Of a stretch of 64,000 bases of DNA, positions 45,991 to 58,503 are shown in pieces (the stretch's first letter is position 1; every line of letters begins with the position of its first letter). Source of the stretch: Ilex aquifolium (taxonomy: Eukaryota > Streptophyta > Magnoliopsida > Aquifoliales > Aquifoliaceae). The translations under genes and the position numbers were made by a program. The notes beneath the pieces are model-generated. The model had not been told where the DNA came from. It did no database searches and worked only from the letters and a program-made list of their open reading frames with translations. Location of the stretch: assembly GCA_951799425.1 (NCBI GenBank), contig OX637393.1, positions 7,758,244 through 7,822,243 of the forward strand, read 5' to 3'.

Positions 45991-48879
45991 AAAGAAAGTT
46001 TCGTCCTCGAAACTTAATCGTCGAGTTAGTCTCTCAAATTCTCAATAATTTGAGAGACTAGAATCAAAATACATTCCTTCACTATAATTCATTTATCACC
46101 TCTATTCTTAATAATTGTCTGCGGTTGTTCTAACTAATTTCTCATCATGCATAACTACTAAGTCATAATACTTAATTGTCTACTCATCAAATATCAATTC
46201 TCTTTTGAATTTCACCAATCATTTCAATCAACCTCATATTTGCTTCTTACATGTATCTTCTTCATAAGCATATCAAAATAACTCAAATGCAATTCCACCA
46301 TTAGGATTACTCATCTTTCCTATACTAATATCATGGTGTAACACAAAATTTGTTAATGGCATCACGGTAAGATTTATCTCAATTCCTGAAAATAGATACA
46401 ATGTTCTTCAAGATTTCGTCTCTCACAACCCAAGAGGGATTCAAAATCTTGAAATCTACCATAATTTCAATTCATAACTACACACTCCACACAAGTCAAT
46501 GTTCTAAGATCAACTCTTAGTTTTCACATCAATTTGTACTTTCTCATAATACTCCTTACCGTCACCATTATAGTCATTAATCCAAAAGCTCGCTGCGCAC
46601 TCTGATATAAATTATAATCCACCGATTCACAAGTCAAAATATGCTACAAGATAAGAACTTCGCATAGATTTGAAAGTTCTGAGAGAGTATCTTGGATTCC
46701 ACCAAAGTATACAAGTGAAACCTAACCGCACTTGTTTTCCAATTATAGCTTCCAAAATGTGTACACTAACGATCCATCAAATCCATTCAAAAGGGAATTT
46801 TGGGTAATTAACCAGCTATAATACTTAAGCTAAGGATCAAATTATATCTCCAAGATATTTGCTCTCGATCTACAATCTTGAGCTAGAACTAATAACCATT
46901 TAATCAATTCTTAGTGGTTTTCATTCACATCACAACTCTTTTAATGATACCTATACTTTCTAATGCTTATGATACCATTCATTACACTATACCTCTTGTA
47001 ACATATCAAAATGTGAGGATAGACTGTCAAGGATCCCAAAACTAAAATAATCTAAACTAAAATAAGACTCTCGATGATTCATCCCATGTCAAAGCAATCT
47101 TCATAGGTATCATCATTGATTCTTCAATTTACTTCTTTACCATTATCACCATCAACCATAAGTTCGAATCTTCTATACTCATACTAACATTCCTCAATTA
47201 TAACTAATCATTCCGATCATAACAAGGTACTAAAGAAACAAGAAGAAGAATGTACTATTTCCCCCAACACAAATCCAATGACATTAAAAGGTTTCCTAGA
47301 ACAATAGAGGTTCACCTCAAATTTGGGATATCATCCTCTTTTCATAATTGTCTACTATATACAACATTAAGCTTTTAACATCTATAATCTTTAATCCTAC
47401 AATATTAAGGGGAAAAGGTAATTACTACAACTTAGTCATGCTTCTTGGATTTCCTTTTTTTTTTTCTTCCATGTCTATAATTTCGTTTCCATAACTTGAC
47501 CTCAATTTCAAATCCATATTTGTAAATACAAGTCAATTATTAACTACACACTCACCCAATAGATTATTGATTGTTAACATTTTAGAGAGTCTAACTATAG
47601 TGAACTAAGTCCACAACAAAATAAGATTACCTAAGTATAACGTCCTCAAGGAGTATCCTATGTATGACCCTTCTAAACCATCAATATTTCCAAAGTAAAT
47701 TTAATCAACTCTCCGTAATATTTTCAAACTAATATTGGGAACCTCAAGTAAGTGGTTATGAAACAACCTCCTATAGATTTAAGATCTATAACCACAATTC
47801 CAATCATTATTCCAAAAATAAGCTCCCATTTGAGGTTACTTCACCATATTCCTTCAATTGGTCATCTTTAAGAATTATTCAACCTCATACATCGCACTCA
47901 CCGTTACCCTCCCAGGGTTTCTATTATAGAACCAAAACTACATTCATTCCTTAATTTCTATGCCTTTTTAAGTAACACACATAACCTTCCATACCCTTAT
48001 CATTAGGAACTTAATTCATCTTAGAGAACCTCTAAGTTAACCTTATCTCCACACATCCCAATTGGGTTATCATATCCCTAGACTTCTAAAATATGAGCAA
48101 TACTATTAGTGGAAGAGAATACTTAAAGTTGACAAGCCCCAAATCATAATCATCTTTTATATTGTTATCCATCAAAAGCACTTCAATCAATATGGGGGTG
48201 TCTCTCAATCAAAGCCTAAATAATGTGGAAGTTCACTTAAGGATAGGTCCTTCAGAATCTAAGAAGATAGTACAACACTTTACTGTTCAAAGAACACCAC
48301 AGTGCAGATTTTTGACCAACTTCGAAGAATAAACTGATTTAACTCGGGTATTTTGAGCATGCGTGACCTATAGGGTTGGAAATATATACGAGTTAGGGTT
48401 CTAACAAAAATAACGGTGCACAATTTGGACTTTCCAATGAAGAGTTATGAACAAATTGGTGTGAGGTAGTCTGCCGGACTGTTTGGTTCATTTATACTTG
48501 TCTAACTCAAGTTTGGGTGTCTTTGTCACACATCCTATCTCATACCCATCTCCAATATAAATAATATGACCCGCAATCAAGATTCATGCCTAATCTCATT
48601 TACAAACCAAAAGCCAAATTATCATCCGTTTCCTAGACTTGTCCCAAAACGACATGATATGAAACTATAATATCCATCCCAAAATTTTCGTCAACTCCTC
48701 AACGCTAGATAATCCATGAATTCGAACAAATAATTAATCTCTAACCTAACTAAACAACAAATCACACTTATCTTCTAAACATATAACTTCAAACAAATCA
48801 AAACTTAAAGTTTCTGCATCCTAAACTAATACTCCAGTGATAATCCACAACCTACAGCTCCCTTGTAAGACCTAATTCC

Positions 48880-48895
48880 TAAGCTCTGATACCAA
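48880..48895 (-). promoter_or_regulatory. Primer binding site for initiator tRNA-Met
   Basis: On the minus strand, TTGGTATCAGAGCTTA begins a few bases after the LTR; TGGTATCAGAGC is the complement of the plant initiator tRNA-Met 3' end. Confidence 0.92.
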
Positions 48896-49481
48896 CTTTG
48901 TAACACCCCAAAACACACCCTGGACGACGTTACTATCCAAGAACATTCACAACATGAGAGCGACTAATAAATTCCATAAATAAAGAAATTACATTCATCA
49001 TATATCATGTTCATCGCATTATCCCAAAAGAATAAGCCAAATCATGGCAATTACATCCCAAAAGAATTAAACGTAACTTAGCAGCGGAATAACAAAAGAT
49101 TATATTTTACATGATTCCAAAATAACCCTTCAATCTAATACAAAGAAGGACCGTCGAGATATCCCTCTCCGGATCCCCCTACCCGTCTTCTAACCGATCC
49201 TCTTTTACAGCATCACCTGAAAAATGGGTTGGTTTGTAGGGGGTGAGCACTAAGCTCTGTAGAAAAATCCTCCCAAACTCAAACAAGGTTTAGAAAACAT
49301 GTAAAGCAAGTCGGTCTCATTTCACAATTATCATATATATAATTTTTGAAGTAAAACCAGAACAGTTAAGTAGATCTCAAGTTTAAGGAACAACAGTAAT
49401 TGAATGAATAAGTGAAACCACTATACAGTTAGCAAACCATTTCAAATATAATCAGTCCACCATACACAATTTCCAACAATT

Positions 49482-49717
49482 CTTTCAGCAGGTGGCATAC
49501 TTTAGGGTAACCTCCACCTCCCTTTAGATCATCTTTGTTTCTTTCGGTAGGTGGCATACTTTAGGGTAACCTCCACCTCCCTTTAGATCCTCTTTGTTTC
49601 TTTCGGTATGTGGCATACTTTAGGGTAACCTCCACCTCCCTTTAGATCACCTTTGTTTCTTACGGTAGGTGGCATACTTTAGGGTAACCTCCACCTCCCT
49701 TTAGATCATCTTTGTTT
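49482..49717. repeat. 60-bp stem-loop tandem repeat, four copies (right LTR)
   Basis: Same unit as at 43743-44124; the copy number differs by three, which accounts for essentially all of the 144-bp difference in LTR length. Confidence 0.93.
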
Positions 49718-49942
49718 CCCAAGCATCCTTACAAGGAACCTTTTGAGAAACGGGTGAGCATCCTTACAAGGAACCTCCCACCAATCATTACATGGCTTCC
49801 CAAGCATCCTTACAAGGAACCTTTTGGGAAGGGGTGAGCATCCTTACAAGGAACCTCTCACAAATCATTACATGGCTTCCCAAGCATCCTTACAAGGAAC
49901 CTCTTGGGAAGGAGTGAGCATCCTTACAAGGAACCTCTCACT
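49718..49942. repeat. 84-bp composite stem-loop repeat, three copies (right LTR)
   Basis: Same as 44127-44351, with a few stem substitutions in the first two units (for example CTTGGG becoming TTTGAG). Confidence 0.93.
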
Positions 49943-51015
49943 CATGTGCATCACAAACAACCCAACCAAGCATACAATTCCAACATTTATCTCAATTTAC
50001 AATCATCTATCCAAAATCCCCCAAAATATAACATGTAACAATTCCACAACCAACTAAGAAAAATACATGAGATCACCATAAATACCATTTTGTTGTTCAA
50101 TATGAAACACTAAAGTTTTAAAATCAAGAACATATGGGTAATCAAACTTTGGAATCATTACAAATGAATATTAAGCTTGGAGTATAAAGAATAAAGACGC
50201 ACCAAGCTTGAAAATCATGGACAAATGAGAAATTAGGATTTAAAGGAATAATCATGTATGGAAATAAATAACAAACGACTATCAAGGTGTGAAATCAAGA
50301 ACAAATGATTATGAAGCTTAGAAATCAAACCAAAAAAACATTCAAGTCTTGGAACCAAGAATAAAGAATATCAAGTATTGAATATCAAGCTTAGAATTCA
50401 AAACAAAGGGACAATCATGTGTTGAAATCAATAACAAAGAAGAAGTCAAGAGACAAACACATTTCCCTTGAAGATTAGGGTTTGGTAGCAAGCAAGGAGA
50501 TTCAAGGGTTACCCAACAATCACAATATTTTCCACATGGAATCAATTGCAAGAATAGCAAGAATCAAGGATTTGATAGCATACATATAACATTTAGAGTG
50601 AAGAGATACATATAAATAAACATAGCCCCAATGTAAAAGAATGGAAGAAAACCCTACCTTGGTGTTCTTGAAATCTAGGGTTTGATCTTGAATCACTCTT
50701 AAATCCTTTGTTTCTCCCTTTTGATCTTGTGTTTTCTCATTCTTTATTCTTTTTTAAGACTCTCTCTAGGATTCCAAGAGGTGTGGGTAAGGGGGTAGTG
50801 AAAGTGTAGAAGAAGAGACTAGAAGAATGGTGTTCTTGAGAAATTTCGGTTTTGATCTCTATAAGGGTTAACTCTCTCAAGATCTTTGTGTTTTTCTCTC
50901 ATTTTCTCTTCTCTTCGGGCTCTAAGATGTTTGGGGTGAGAGTGGGATGGAAGAATGGGTCAAATGAGGTTTAAAAGGGTGTTTTAAAACACCAAAATCC
51001 CGACTTTTATCGGGT

Positions 51016-51069
51016 GTACCGGTACGCTGTACCGGTACGGTTTAACTACTGGTTCGGGCGTACCGGTAC
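51016..51069. repeat. Three GTACCGGTAC palindromes (right LTR)
   Basis: Copies at 51016, 51029 and 51060, matching the spacing in the left LTR. Confidence 0.9.
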
Positions 51070-51571
51070 ACTTCGGATGCTTCGACTTTCAGGGCAGTTT
51101 TGACCCATTTAAATGTCGAATTGGATAATTTTTCATGCGATACACTTTTGTAGCCGTAGATGTCTACTATCTACTGTCAAAATTTTAGATCAATTGGACA
51201 TCAGAATCAAAAGTTATGACTTAAATACTAGAATGTGTCCCAACTCTTTTTTTACCCAAAATTTTCTCTAAGTGTGTTTTCACTCCGGAATACTTCCTAG
51301 ATTCCAATACACCCCATATTACCTCTCCCAATGTTTTTCGACCTTCCGGATTCAATGGAGAACTTATTTTGACCTAAAAATATTTAGAAACTTCCATAAT
51401 CCCTCTTCTCAAGTTTACACACTTTCGAAACTTAACTTCCCAATCCATTCCTAAGCCAACCAAATCCATCCCAAACCTCTCCAACACATATTTCTACACA
51501 TATCCACATTTTTACAACAATTATTTACTATATATCTATATACATATATAAAATAAAATGCGGGTGTTACA

Positions 51572-52239
51572 TAGATCCAACTGCTTCACATATCAACTTT
51601 TACCACTTGCAGGGTTGTTTTGCTGTGGTGGACTAATGCAAGTGGTCTCTTCTCTTGCTGATGGAGTGGAACTCTGCTTAAAGTTATGCTTTGCTGAATG
51701 AGCTTCTGATATGCATAGGTTATTATGCCCCTCAAACGGATGTGGGGAACTGGCTGCATGAGTTCTCTTCTGTGATGAGTGAATAGAGAAGAGGATAGAC
51801 CCTTGGTTAGGATGTCAACAATTTGGTCTTCACTGGAGACATAGTGAATGAGAAGATCTATGCGATTAACTTTTTCAAGAACAAAGTGAAAATCAATCTC
51901 AATGTGCTTTGTTCGAGAATGAAAGACTGGATTACATGCTAAGGCTTAGGCTGAGATGTTATCACACCAAAAACGAGGAGAATGTGGAAGAAAAATATGC
52001 ATATCACAAAGTAATTTGCGAAGCCGCGTAAGCTTAGTAGCTGTCACTGCTAAGACCCTATACTCAGCTTTAGTGGAAGGCCTGGCCACTGTTGATTGTT
52101 TCTTGCTGACCCAGTAGATAGCATTAGAACCCAAATAGACCACAAAACTAGTAGTAGAGCGGCGATCACTTGGATCACCAACTCAATCAGCATCTATGTA
52201 GGCTGAAATATGAAGAGGACTAGGGCAATATTGCAGACC
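51572..52239 (+). repeat. Segmental duplication unit B, right part, ending at a breakpoint
   Basis: Matches 31401-32076 of unit A up to TTGCAGACC at 52239, after which the sequence switches to an inverted copy of the gene downstream region. Confidence 0.88.
51690..52239 (-). pseudogene. Ty1/copia RNase H fragment (unit B copy)
   Basis: Second copy of the fragment in unit A, covering only the RNase H end (VYLGSNAIYWVSKKQ, STKAEYR, WCDNISA). It keeps the T4 run where unit A has T5, so this copy preserves the earlier frame at that place. It is cut by the 52239 breakpoint. Confidence 0.85.
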
Positions 52240-52480
52240 TAAACAATATTTCTACATAAAATTTGACTAAAATTCAAGTCGATTAAAATTTATTTTTCTA
52301 TATATTAAAATTTGAGTTGATTAAAATTTATAGAAAAATATATATAAAAATTTAAGCCGATTAAAATTCGATTAAAATTGATTAAATTTTAATTTTTTAC
52401 GTAATAAAAATTGAGCCTATTAAAATTCTTTTTTTAAGTATTATAATTCGAGCCATTTTGAGCTCTACCTGAGTTCTTAC

Positions 52481-53180
52481 TAGTGCTGTCAAAATCCTAC
52501 ACGACACGATTAACCGACACGAATCGACACGAATTAAACGGGTTTGAGTAATAAACGGGTTGACACGCCAAACACGTTTAATAAACGGGTCGTGTTCGGG
52601 TGAGACTTGTCAAACCGTTTATCACACGTTTACCCGTTTAAATAAAATTAATATAATAATAAATTAATAATTATTTTGAAAAAAATTAGTAAGAAAAAAG
52701 AAGTAAAGAAATCAATACAAAAAAAAAAGTAAAGTAGTAGTTCAAAGACAAAGGAAGGGAGATGGGGAGCACTTCAAAGACAAAGACAAACAAATGCTTT
52801 TTGTTTTTGTCCCACATTGGAAAATGAGAGGAGAGGGGGAGGGTTGAGTTGCCTATAAAAAGGCAATGACCTCTTGCCTTTTTTTTTAAGCCTTTAAGTC
52901 TAATTTTTTATGAGATTTGACTAAAAATTCCTCTTTTTTGAGGTAAGTACAATTGGAAGTAATAAAAAAAGTAGAATATTAAAATTTGTTGATATAATTA
53001 TTTTAAAATTAAACGGGTTAAACGAGTCGTGTCGTGTTACCCGTTTATTAAACGGGTCATGTTCGTGTTGAGATATTTCACCCGTTTATTAAACGTGTCG
53101 TGTACGGGTTTACATATTTTTCACCCGTCACCCGTTTAACCCGACACGTAACCGTTTAACCCGACACGTTTGACACCCCT
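52481..53180. mobile_element. MULE-like 700-bp element with 9-bp target duplication
   Basis: Begins TAGTGCTGTCAAAATCC and ends CGTTTGACACCCCT. AGTTCTTAC flanks both sides (52472-52480 and 53181-53189). The empty site is visible in unit A at about 37448-37460 (reverse complement GAGTTCTTATCACCG). The arms are built from ACGGGTT/AACCCGT phrases; the interior has a possible TATA-type sequence CCTATAAAAAGG near 52853. Confidence 0.88.
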
Positions 53181-53637
53181 AGTTCTTACCACCGATTAAA
53201 ATTCGCTTCAAGTCAATTAAAATTTGTATTTTTTTTATTTATTAAAATTCATACCAAATGACATTCGATTTAAATTGGTTAAAATTTGATTCGTAATACT
53301 TAAAAAAGTATAATTTTTAATCGAATCGAATTTTAATACGAAAAAAATGAATTTTAATGAGCCTGAATCGAATTTTAATCGGTCCAAATTTTAATATGTA
53401 GAAAAATTTAGAAAACATAAGGAATTTCATTGAAAATATGCATATCTAGAGGAGGTGTGGATGAAACTAGACATATTAAACTAGAAAGAATGTGGCTAAA
53501 ATTTTCATCTATAATCAATTACATCTAAAACATAAATGCTCAAAGTTCTAACAAACTTGGCAGAAACTAGACTCAACTAGACAGGCCTTGAATGATTTGT
53601 GAAACTAATGGAGTCACTGCCTACGCAAAAAAGCTAA

Positions 53638-54849
53638 CTACACACTCTGCTGTGGACAAGCAATCTTTTCGACGACTTCACTTCCTCTACAGTTGCGTTC
53701 TTCGTTGTCGGCTGCAGATTTGTTGAACCTTTTGCAAGCTTCTAGCATAACAAGAGTGAATAACAAGGCCCCGAAGATGACATAATATGCAATCTCCCAC
53801 CCCATCCCAGGCTTCAATATCTCGTATCCGATGAACACATTGGCAATACCCAAGGCAAGGACTATGTATCCCACATAATGATGGTAGATGTTCCAATAAC
53901 ATCTGTACTTATGGTCCTTATGGGGTCGGAGACGGAGAGCCAAGACCTGAAGTATCCCAAGAGAGAAGACTGTGGTTCCAATGGCCATATGGTCGGTATG
54001 ATGGACACCGGAAGACATGAGACGAAGTGCAATACCAGTTGCCCATCCCACCACACCGATCAAGAAGGCCGAGCACTGGCATGAAACATGAAGGTAGAAC
54101 CACAAAGGGTCTGAGGGTCGGAAAACCTTCAAGTACCTTGCTAGCATAAATCCAATAGGCATCATCGTACCCCAGCTAATTACATTCAATGCTCCATGAA
54201 TGTTGCGCAATTTGGATTTTGATTTTCCTCCCTTTGTTGGCACTGATATTCCAGAAGAAAAGTCTAAAGTTCCCATTGATTGAATATGTTGTTCAGAGAG
54301 ACCATGCATTCCCAAAGCATTACCTGATGAGATGGGACCATCTTGCCAAAGATGGTTTATTATGGTAGTGTTTGTTGGAAGCTCCAAAGTAGCAAATATA
54401 GTAATCTCATTGTCCATAAAAGTGGCCGACAGATCGGACACTTTGAGACTCAATTCTCCCTCTAACAATTGAGTGGCATAGCTATTGATAGGAGAAGTGT
54501 AGGCCTTCATTGTTCCGTCCAATTCTTGGTATGCAATCAATGCTTGTGTGCCTACCATTCCTTTCGATGTAGGATTGATTCCCCATGCAACCCATGTTCT
54601 TGAAGATGATTGGGTGTGTCGATAACCTATTTGAACAGTACTTGAAGATGGGTAGTATGTCCAATACAAAAAAGAGTTCAAAACAGGAAGATCAACGCAT
54701 GAAGCAAAGTGATGATCATCATCCTCCTTGTTTGGGAACACAAAACTGGCACATGATTGTGTGGTAGAAGGAGGAGAGATTGCAATGGAAGAAAAAAACA
54801 GCGATGATATTATGACAAAAAGAAGCAGAAAACATGATGTAGAAGCCAT
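53638..54849 (-). CDS. Cytochrome b561 and DOMON domain protein, gene 2
   Basis: Intact 403-aa paralogue of gene 1 on the minus strand, ATG at 54849. It has the same signal peptide, DOMON domain and b561 core, and all four b561 histidines (218, 254, 287, 324) are kept. Differences from gene 1 include C6, Y117, D146, A178, E343, M349, N376, E394, K395 and V403; A178, N376, E394 and K395 are private to this copy, most of them in or near the C-terminal tail. Its 5' leader is 25 bp shorter than in genes 1 and 3, the missing bases starting about 10 bp after the TATA box, where transcription should begin. The function is presumably the same trans-membrane electron transfer; expression may differ. 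Confidence 0.95.
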   Translation of the reverse strand: MASTSCFLLLFVIISSLFFSSIAISPPSTTQSCASFVFPNKEDDDHHFASCVDLPVLNSFLYWTYYPSSSTVQIGYRHTQSSSRTWVAWGINPTSKGMVGTQALIAYQELDGTMKAYTSPINSYATQLLEGELSLKVSDLSATFMDNEITIFATLELPTNTTIINHLWQDGPISSGNALGMHGLSEQHIQSMGTLDFSSGISVPTKGGKSKSKLRNIHGALNVISWGTMMPIGFMLARYLKVFRPSDPLWFYLHVSCQCSAFLIGVVGWATGIALRLMSSGVHHTDHMAIGTTVFSLGILQVLALRLRPHKDHKYRCYWNIYHHYVGYIVLALGIANVFIGYEILKPGMGWEIAYYVIFGALLFTLVMLEACKRFNKSAADNEERNCRGSEVVEKIACPQQSV

Positions 54850-54978
54850 GGTTGCCAATGTTCTTGGACGAAGAACACAGTCGGATTTGATGAACGATGA
54901 TCAACGACAAGAAGAAGTTGTTAGGAGACGAAATAGTTTTGAAGAAGACGAGGAGAGAGAAGAGGTACTTGGAGGCTT

Positions 54979-54986
54979 TATTTATA
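54979..54986 (-). promoter_or_regulatory. TATA box of gene 2
   Basis: TATAAATA on the minus strand, 137 bp upstream of the ATG rather than 162 bp in the paralogues. Confidence 0.75.
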
Positions 54987-57900
54987 TGATGCAAATGTCA
55001 CAGTTTCTTAATCCTTCTGGAATTGAGTTTTCTTTATTTCTTTTCTACTTGGACTTCAATTTTGGCAATTAGAACCAATTTAGAACTGTAATTTTGAAAA
55101 TAACCAATCACCTTAGCCTTTTGATAAGCTTGGAGACTAATGAAATTTTCTTTTCTGAAGAGTCCCGAAAAGATTCAGAAAAAGAAAGAGGGAGGAATGT
55201 GTCAGCTAGTTACTTCCATATTACCGTGGTTCCATATGTCTCTGTTAATTATTACACTATGGTCCCCTTAAATTACTTTCATGTTAGAGTGACCCCCAAC
55301 AGAAATTTAAACTGGCATTGAACCTTAATTCCCAAATGATCGAATCCTGATTTTTGTTGCAAATTATACCCCAACGTAATTGGAACAGTTGGCTATGAAA
55401 TTATAACGATATTTCAGTCATACAAGAACTGAATATATCTATTTTATCTCGACAAGTCGGGAAAAAAAAAATTTAGCTCGGTTCGTGTTCTATTTAGTCA
55501 GATTCTTGTTAATCCATTTATTAAACAAATCTAGCAGGTCATATGACTACAACTTAAAACCATTGGAACTAAACTCAAAGCCGCTAATCTCAAATGTCCA
55601 TAATAATTTGAAATATTTATCGGCCTTTAGTTATATCCAACTTTGTTAATTCAGGAAAAACATATAGATACACCTTTGATCTGAAACATTGTTGTATCGA
55701 ATTCAGATATTGGTTGAAAAGAATCTCAATCAAAATTTAGTATATAAATTAGTTCATTTTCAAGTGACTTAGTATATTATGAACATGAACCAACAGGTGT
55801 GAAATTGACGGACTATTATTTGCTTGTCTTGGTTTCTAGCACATAATCACAAAATGTTACTTCATGTCCTTGGTTCCAATAATTTAAATACATATGTGCA
55901 TTTTATATAAATATTAAATATTTTTATTTTTATATAAATAAGATTAAATGAATCTTTTAAAATGGATTTGTCCTTTAAGATCCAAAAGAAAAGTGTTTGG
56001 ACATTATAAAAATGAATTAAAAATAAAACCCAGTTTTAGGAGGATTGAAAAACTGTGATTTCTTGATAAGTGCGTGGCCTGTCTCCTACCCATTGGTATC
56101 GAAGATTGTACCAAATTTTAGATCAATTGTATATTCTCAAGGAAGAATCTTTCACTTTTTGCATCTTTAAATTTGTATTTTGTAGATTGCTTATTTTTGG
56201 ATTGGACAGTTCACTTTTAAGATTTTCATCTACAATTTTAGCAACGACAGGGTTTGACTCTGGTCACCATTAACGACGATGACAAGCTGTCATTGATACA
56301 CACAATGAGCTATAATAGTTGGATTTGTTGCCGAAAAGGACGAGACATTGTGGAACTGACGAGGAGTCTTTTGAGCCTTTTATTTATGGACGATTTCGAA
56401 AGGAATCACTTGGACACTCTTTCTCTTAGATGAGAGTCTTAAGTCACTTCGCTCTTCCAAAACAAGAGTCACCCTCTTTAAATGCCTTAAGAAAGAAGCT
56501 TAAGTCCTGACTCATCACCAATTACTTGCAAAGGGGCTCCCCCAAACCCTTATTCATTCTGCTTGATTTGGGGGAAGCCCAAGCTAGTAAAAAAGAAAAT
56601 ATTGAAATTAGAAACTATTTACTACCAAGAGAAGATTTCTGCAGCTCTTTTCTCATAGCGAAGCGATGGAAGATAAAGTCTCCTATTTTTATTTTTATTT
56701 TTTAATCTTGTCTCTCATTTTTAAGTGTTTTGCTTAAGGCCATGTGTTTAAAAACCTGGCCCACCCCGGCGGGTTAACTCGGTGAACTGAAGCCTAAATT
56801 AGACCAGTTTAGTTACTAGATAGTTCAAGTAAAAAAAGCGGATAAAAACCTCTAAACCGGATGGTTTTGAAACGAACCCCTTCTGAACCTCTAACATAAC
56901 ACATCTGCTTTAGTCACTCGCCTCTCCACAATATGCTGTCACACCTATCATTGCATCCAGACAATCAGCACCCTTCACATATTATGGAGAACATAATACA
57001 TGTAATTATACTAAATCATAGAGTTATAAGCTTAAAGTAAATAAATCTAAATAAAATTTAAGGACAAATCCTGGTCCAACGATAAAACTGTTTCATTATG
57101 ATCGGAGAGCATACAGGTTTGAGTCGAACAAAATCTGACTGAATATGGCTATGTTATCAAGATTTAATTATTCGGTACCATACCCGAGATGATTCTTGGT
57201 CAGTGACTTTCGTTTGAGTTATTTGAGTCATTAATCATGAAAATAATAAAATAAAACAATAGAATAAAGTAAATAATAAAAAAAAATACATCTTTACACG
57301 TGTCACATTGTGATTGAACTAAAAAATAAGATATAGTACCCAAAATTTATTTTCTGGTATTATAGTCGAACCCGATAAGACCACATACATATTATATTGT
57401 CCAAATAACCAAAATTTTATGCACCGAGACTTCCTTTATTCCTATGATATAAACCATGAAGAGAACCCACCTAGGCATTGTTAAGTCTCTTCACGCCCCT
57501 TTAGGGTTGTTTTGGGGACGACCCTAGAAAAGAGTTATAGTAGGTGTTAATTAAACTATGGCATATGATTTGTTTTGCACATTCGAAATAAGGTAAGCCA
57601 TGGAAGGACGGTCCCAAGCTTGGTACCCTATGAGTCTATGACAATTTAATTGGGAGGAAATTTTTAAATTAACCAAAATAATAATAATTTTGCCCGGTCC
57701 CTTTAGCAAAAAGCAATCTATGTGAGACCTTGGTGGTTGAAGTGATTAAGATTTAAAAATACTAGTACCATGTGAATTTGGGTTTTCCTACCCTCAAATT
57801 ATTATATACTAGTTAATAGTCGTTGCATTAGTGCTTTAAAACATCACTTTATCTCCTAATTCTTTAGAGGTAAAACCAGAGGCGGAACTATGTTATGACT

Positions 57901-58503
57901 CAAGGGGGCCATGGCCTCCCTCAACTTTTTTAAATTAGATATTATACCTTTAAAATTATATTTTGATTATATTTTATGTATCACTTAAATTCTTTAAATT
58001 ATAATTCATACATTGAATTATAATCTTGATTTTATTTATCCTCTCGACTGTTGATTAGACTATGTAGAACCATTAACTATTAAAATTTTGACATTTTGCA
58101 TAAATCGTTAAATTTTGTATTGAAAATTTATAAATTTTAGATTATTTTAAATTATTAATGGTGCAATTGATTTGCCTTTTAAATCTAATAATTCAACTAC
58201 TTTCGATTAGCTTTATTCATCTTATTGAAAATAATAATTATGTTATTATGATGGGAAACTAATTTCAATGAAATTTTTTCTAAAATATAACATGGACAAT
58301 TTAGTGAAATTACATTTTAGTTAACACCTTTGAAGATTCAAAAAATGAAAAAGATGTTCTTAAAGATATATTAAACTAAAAAGAATGTGGCTAAAATATA
58401 AATGCTCAAAGTTCTAACAAACTTGGCAGAAACTAGACTCAACTACATAGGCCTTGAATGATTTATGAAACTAATGGAGTCACTGCCTACGCCAAAAAAC
58501 TAA

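Larger units (their letters stand above)
45978..48898 (-). other. Non-coding interior of the LARD-like element
   Basis: 2.9 kb of AT-rich DNA without a frame longer than about 60 codons and without recognisable gag or pol motifs on either strand. Confidence 0.8.
43161..51571 (-). mobile_element. Non-coding LTR retrotransposon (LARD-like), 8.4 kb, minus orientation
   Basis: The two LTRs (43161-45977, 2817 bp; 48899-51571, 2673 bp) begin TGTAACACCC and end with its near-complement. TAGAT is duplicated at both sides (43156-43160 and 51572-51576), and the empty site survives at 31401-31405 in unit A. A tRNA-Met primer site and a G-rich polypurine tract set the orientation as minus. The 2.9-kb interior has no coding frame, so the element depends on another element's proteins. 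The LTR ends and primer site would fit a Ty3/gypsy partner such as the Tekay/Del group, but that is an inference. Confidence 0.92.
48899..51571 (-). mobile_element. 5' LTR of the non-coding element (2673 bp)
   Basis: The right-hand LTR, next to the primer site. It starts and ends with the same TGTAACACCC and GGGTGTTACA-type termini and carries four copies of the 60-bp repeat. Confidence 0.92.
52240..56885 (-). repeat. Segmental duplication unit C2 (gene 2 unit, inverted)
   Basis: Inverted relative to unit A: 52398-53637 matches the gene 1 downstream region, 53638-54849 is gene 2, 54850-55905 matches 34615-35714, 55945-56085 matches 32985-33130, and 56090-56885 matches 29693-30760. The copia fragment and the A-specific inserts are missing. 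Confidence 0.85.
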
